Shown here piece after piece: positions 57,200 through 64,000 of a DNA stretch of 64,000 bases. Location of the stretch: positions 117,135,938 through 117,199,937 of the forward strand of contig CAXKWD010000004.1 of NCBI GenBank assembly GCA_964059195.1, in the 5' to 3' direction. The DNA is from Ectobius pallidus (lineage: Eukaryota; Arthropoda; Insecta; Blattodea; Ectobiidae). Under the pieces are notes generated by a model. It saw only the letters and a list, made by a program, of their open reading frames with translations, was not told the origin of the DNA and did no database searches. A program made the translations under genes and the position numbers. Position 1 is the stretch's first letter; each line of letters opens with the position of its first letter.

Positions 57200-57770
57200 T
57201 GAGTGTTGCTCTTTACACATTTCTTGCACTAATTCATTATTCTTTATAATACGATACCTTCTCATTAGTATACAAATGTCATAGATTTTTACCTAATTTA
57301 CACCATCATGTTTTGAATTAGTTTCTTAACTTTACACCATTTTTTTAACTTAACCTACACAATATTCCATCAATTTTTTCTTTTTATCATACAACCTACC
57401 TAATTATCCTAACAAAATGGGATTATCACCAAGTTAACATACATTTTTTCTATAATACATCACAAGTTTAGCGGTTAAAGATAATATGCTTATTGTTTTT
57501 ACATGTTCTATAACGTGGTACTACACCAGTTCTAACATTGCCTATGAACTCGACATGTCTGAGACCAATATTTTAAATGTACTTGATACAAATATAATTT
57601 TTTACGAGATCTTCATCATAATTTACAGAGCACCTAATAGTTATTTGTAATATTGTTTTAAATCTAAAGTCATTGTATCCGATAGTCTTCACAATATTTC
57701 ATTTTAATTTTTCGGTTATGTTCGTTCTATATAGGTATTTCATTTATACAATCAAGCTATATAACCTTAA
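57200..57770. repeat. Long diverged repeat, copy 1 (second copy at ~59120-59650)
   Basis: An extended AT-rich segment shared in order with about 59120-59650: GTCATAGATTTTTACCTA, ACCATCATGTTT, CAATTTTTTCTTTTTATCAT, AACCTACCTAATTATCC, AATACATCACAAGTTTAGC, ATCATAATTTACAGAGCACC. Part of the unit (about 58940-59105) also recurs a third time. The sequence does not suggest a protein. It looks like a low-copy satellite-like or segmentally duplicated family. Confidence 0.8.
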
Positions 57771-58939
57771 AGGGTCACATCCTACTTCGTATCAACCGCT
57801 CATTCTACAATATTTCATGTCGGTACTAGGTGATAATATTAAGGTCTAAGTTGTAACCACAACGGTTTTTCAAATACGAGCTACCATTTCTTTATACAGC
57901 TGAATCTTCAGAAGTCCTTACAAAGGTCAGTACATACCGTTTTAAGGTTTTTATTCAGATAAATCCGTTCACGATTGGTATATACCCACTACAAATCCAC
58001 AGCGTAGATATTAGCTCTAACGACAACATACAGTCTTTTCTCATCCATCCATATGTATTTGTTCTTCCCATTTCCTTTTTGCCACTTGAAATAATTTCGG
58101 TGTACACTTATTTATAGTATTTATCTTTATAAATATCAAATATCAGTACTCATTAAGAATTAAATTACGTTTACATCCAAGTGGGGTACTCTTCACATTC
58201 TGCTTTTCCTATATTATATCACATGCTTTATTTATTTATTTATTTATTCAAAATCTTAACATCAGTAGAGTAAGAAGTAAAATATGTATTATAAAGAAAT
58301 CTTTTTCGTTACAACTTCAACAGAATTTTTTCATCTCATAATGTATACAAAAGTTCAGTCACATCCTTAAATTATATTCCAAATTCATCTCCCTCATTAC
58401 ATAACCTTCCTTCAAGATGATTATTTATTTATCAAGTCATCAAATATCAAAAAAGTTAAAAAATCTATTTAATTAATTATAATCATTGAATTTTAGCTAA
58501 TTTGTGACATCATATGTGAAATATTTTTCTTAGCTTCTGGTAATATGCATATTATATTTTATGTATCAAATGATTATGCAAATATCAGAGTCAAGAAAAT
58601 AACATACATCTTCTAGCATATAGAGAGTAAGTTTCACAACGCAAAACGTACACGTGAGAAGGTGTTGATTAGTCAGCAAAGTATATCAGGATCCAAGTCT
58701 CTATACCATACACCTTCATTAAGGAAAAAAGATATCGCGTATAATTTTCATAATAAGCATTTATATTTTGCATGCTTTTTCCCTAACGTCCTGATTATAA
58801 TATTCAATTAGATATAAGTTACCATAGCTATGTTATCAATACAATGTTGAGGTTCAGGTTTTACATCTGCTTCATGTATGAAACTTGGAAATAAGACTTA
58901 GATATCGCATAAATTTCATAACCTGTTCATGTTTCGCGG

Positions 58940-59660
58940 CACCTAATAGTTATTGGTAATATTGTTTTAAATTTAAAGTCATTGCCTAAGTTCTCATCAT
59001 TACTTAAAATACATTTGAACTCAACCAGTCTTAGACCCATATTTTATAAACACTTGACACAAGTAATATTTTTACGAGATCTTTATCATAATTTACAGAT
59101 CACCTAATCATCTCCATTTTGCTTCAAAGTGATGTTCTTTACGCATTTCTTTTATAATGTGGTACCATCTCCTTAGTATGCAAAATGTCATAGATTTTTA
59201 CCTAGTTTGCACCATCATGTTTGAATTAGTTTCTCAGCTTTCCACTGATGTTTAACTGAACCTATACAATAGTCCATCAATTTTTTCTTTTTATCATACA
59301 ACCTACCTAATTATCCTAACAAAATGGGATTATTACCAAGTTAACATACATTTTTTATATAATACATCACAAGTTTAGCTTTTAAAGATAATATGCTTAA
59401 GTTCTCATCATTACTTAAAATGCCTTTGAACTCGACATGTCTTAGACCCATATTTTAAATGCACTTGAAACAAATATAATTTTTTGCGAGATCTTTATCA
59501 TAATTTACAGAGCACCTAATAGTTATTTGTAATATTGTTTCAAATTTAAAGTCATTGTATCCGCTAGTCTTCACAATATTTCATTTTAATTTTTCGGATA
59601 TGCTTGTTCTATATAGGTATTCCATTTCTACAGTCAAACTATCCCTAAGAAGTACTCTTT
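58940..59660. repeat. Long diverged repeat, partial and full copies 2-3
   Basis: 58940-59105 repeats CACCTAATAGTTATTGGTAA.. and GCGAGATCTTTATC-type blocks; 59120-59650 is the fuller match to 57200-57770. Copies differ by substitutions and short indels. Confidence 0.78.
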
Positions 59661-59884
59661 TATTACTTCAGGTTTGGTATAGAACATTATGAAAGATATT
59701 CTTCCATAACTTTTCTTAGAGTTCTTTGTATGTTTTTCCTTAACGCTATGGTAATAATATTCTAGTAGATAAGGGTTCAGTTTTTGCATTTCATTCATGT
59801 ATGTGAAATAGAAATAAAAATTATAAATGAGTTTCTACAGGTTCTTGCACATAATATACAACACATTTCAAATATTATATCAAG

Positions 59885-60040
59885 ATATTCATCGGAGTCC
59901 ATCAATCTCTTACCTTTATCCCACAATCTATACATCTTTTATATATTGTACAGCATAGTGGATATCATTTTGAAATTACTTTTTACATATAAAATTATCA
60001 ACTATTTTATGTTCACGCTATATGTTTAAGTACGTGCTCT
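59885..60040. repeat. Flank duplicated on the far side of the hexamer array
   Basis: TCGGAGTCCATCAATCTCTTAC..CCCACAATCTAT and ATGTTTAAGTACGTGCTCTACG at 59892-60045 recur as TCGGAGTCCATCAAACTCTT.. and ATGTTTAAGTACATGCTCTACG at 62470-62545. So the same family lies on both sides of the hexamer array. Confidence 0.8.
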
Positions 60041-60236
60041 ACGTTTTTACATAAATTCATTATAAGTACCAAATTTTCCACATAAATTAGCGAAAATAAC
60101 GAAGTTTGCTCGTAAAATAACTATAAATATCGACTTTTATACATAGAAAGGTGAAAAATTACACATTCACATACACACATAACACAATCACTTCATTTCT
60201 AGGAGAGTAGACCTTCATTTCACATACACATATATA

Positions 60237-62332
<2,096 letters not shown>

Positions 62333-62654
62333 ACAGGCTCCAAATTTAAGATTCCATTTCGAAACTTCATATTTCTGAACGTTTAGTCACACTATAAAAC
62401 ATCATTTTCTACATAAAGTCACTATAATTATCGAAGTTTTTACATAAACTAACTATAAATACAGAAATTCGTCGGAGTCCATCAAACTCTTACGTTTTCC
62501 CACAATCTATTATTCTTTTATATGTTTAAGTACATGCTCTACGTTTTTGTACTTTGATCAGAAATGATCCCATCACTCATTTCATAACCTCACCCTCACA
62601 GCTTCAAGGATGAATTACATCTAACTCTATTTGTCATGTAGAAACTATTTATTA

Positions 62655-62850
62655 AGTCTCGTTTCGTTCTCGTTTAGTTCTCGTTTAGTTCTCGTTTAGT
62701 TCTCGTTTTAGGTCTATTTTTCTGTATATTTCGTTCTCGTTTAGTTCTCGTCTCGTCTCGTCTAGTTCTCGTTTAGTTCTCGTTTTAGGTCTATTTCTCT
62801 GTATATTTCGTTCTCGGTTTATTTCTCTGTAAAATTCTCGTTTTTGGTCC
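62655..62850. repeat. CTCGTTTAGTT minisatellite next to the hexamer array
   Basis: Tandem CTCGTTTAGTT units interleaved with CTCGT pentamers and two copies of a longer TTTTAGGTCTATTT..CTGTATATTTCGTTCTCG block (about 62705-62750 and 62782-62815). On the minus strand these read CGAGAAC/CGAGAC, so they are related to the hexamer array. Confidence 0.85.
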
Positions 62851-64000
62851 AATTCTCGGTATAAATCTTAAAGAACTGATCTTATGTATTTACCACAAGA
62901 ACCAGATCAAGAACAACAACAACATCACCATTATAGTCATATCTGCTTAAGGATTTGGAATGATGTGATACATATTATAACGAGAAACTATATAAAACAG
63001 ATGGTCAAGGTTTGCATACTCTAAAATTTAATAAGTCATCACTAAGAATATTCTATCTGATTAAGACACGTACGTATGGAAAATAAAAAACATGTACATT
63101 TGTTTGTATCTTTTCTTTTTATTGTATCCATCACCCATTATTCACATCTCAACTTATAGTGTGAGACATTATATCACAGTTTTGGTTAGGATAGGTTATG
63201 TTATGTTAGGTTAGGTTAGCAGGATGATATTTTAAAATTATTTCTACATTAATGAAAATTCTAAGTTAGGTTAGGTAGGTTATGTTGGGTTAGGTTATGT
63301 TAGGTTAGGTTAGGTTATGTTATGTTAGGTTAGGTTAGCAGGATATTTTAAAATCATTTCTACATTGATAGAAAGGCTAAGCTCCTTGGCACATTTTATC
63401 AATGTTTCTAGAAATGGTTTTAAAATATCATCCTGCTAACCTAACCTAACATAACATAACCTAACCTAACCTAACATAACCTAACCCAACATAACCTACC
63501 TAACCTAACTTAGAATTTTCATTAATGTAGAAATAATTTTAAAATATCATCCTGCTAACCTACCTGCTAACCTAACCTAACATAACATAACCTATCCTAA
63601 CCAAAACTGTGATATAATGTCTCACACTATAAGTTGAGATGTGAATAATGGGTGATGGATACAATAAAAAGAAAAGATACAAACAAATGTACATGTTTTT
63701 TATTTTCCATACGTACGTGTCTTAATCAGATAGAATATTCTTAGTGATGACTTATTAAATTTTAGAGTATGCAAACCTTGACCATCTGTTTTATATAGTT
63801 TCTCGTTATAATATGTATCACATCATTCCAAATCCTTAAGCAGATATGACTATAATGGTGATGTTGTTGTTGTTCTTGATCTGGTTCTTGTGGTAAATAC
63901 ATAAGATCAGTTCTTTAAGATTTATACCGAGAATTGGACCAAAAACGAGAATTTTACAGAGAAATAAACCGAGAACGAAATATACAGAGAAATAGACCTA
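62786..64000. repeat. Large inverted repeat (palindrome), right arm runs off the window
   Basis: Bases 62786 to about 63370 are the inverted match of about 63397 to 64000. The outer parts look identical, with positions summing to 126786. Differences are near the centre: a 12-base duplication of AGGTTAGCAGGT in the right arm and a few base changes and small gaps beside the loop. The spacer is about 26 bp (63371-63396). The window ends inside the right arm, so the full size is unknown. Confidence 0.95.
63186..63346 (+). repeat. TTAGG-like (insect telomere-like) runs, mirrored at 63430-63600
   Basis: Short runs of GGTTAGGTTAGGTTA alternate with TTATG and TTGGG variants, with ATTTTAAAAT-containing spacers between. 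The complement appears in the other arm of the palindrome. TTAGG is the usual insect telomere repeat. These are degenerate and interstitial, so not an actual telomere. Confidence 0.7.

Overview
The window is AT-rich eukaryotic DNA that looks like an insect genome. The evidence is insect-type transposable elements throughout, degenerate runs of the insect telomeric pentamer TTAGG near the right edge, and tRNA-derived SINEs. A polyneopteran such as a cockroach or termite is my guess, at low confidence. I found no convincing host gene. Every coding stretch I can identify belongs to a mobile element, and the rest is AT-rich intergenic or intronic sequence with microsatellites, MITEs and duplicated low-copy sequence.

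Layout: 1-12.3 kb is mostly featureless, apart from a mariner-derived foldback element (2651-3204), a hAT-type MITE (7902-8199), two sets of diverged tandem duplications (10.6-11.3 kb) and a CCTTA/CCTCA pentamer tract. At 12361-24431 there is a PIF/Harbinger-like element (TTA target duplication). A full-length Ty3/gypsy LTR retrotransposon (12371-21942) landed ten bases from its left tip. The gypsy copy looks young and complete: both LTRs are 1247 bp and I saw no differences by eye, there is a 4-bp target duplication AGTG, gag is intact, and pol (protease, RT, RNase H, integrase) is reached through a canonical -1 frameshift heptamer. Two tRNA-type SINEs (24.5-25.3 kb) and a frameshifted Tc1/mariner element (27953-29392) follow.

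At 29677-33031 a tRNA-derived SINE is split by a 5'-truncated R1-like LINE with a long intact reverse transcriptase frame. Both insertions have recognisable target duplications, and a truncated copy of the same SINE sits at 35038-35253. MITEs lie at 36366-36614 and 37824-38205. From about 45.8 to 53.4 kb an old RTE-like LINE on the minus strand (3' end left, endonuclease right) has been broken by at least four later insertions: a 2.07-kb internally deleted hAT, a ~150-bp MITE, a second hAT remnant (50177-51444) and Helitron sequence ending at 53027. The LINE fragments can be recognised in order on either side of each insertion.

The right end is repeat-dominated. At 54.2-55.0 kb there is a compact array of promoter-like motifs: ten TGACGTCA palindromes plus KLF/Sp-, YY1-, ETS- and USF-like words. 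At 57-60 kb there are diverged direct duplications. At 60237-62332 there is a very homogeneous hexanucleotide array (CAAGAC then CGAGAC). From 62786 to the window edge there is a large near-perfect inverted repeat with TTAGG-like runs near its centre, and its right arm continues beyond the window. The long Ser-Arg, Gly-Leu and Val-Ser frames across the hexamer array are consequences of the repeat, not genes.
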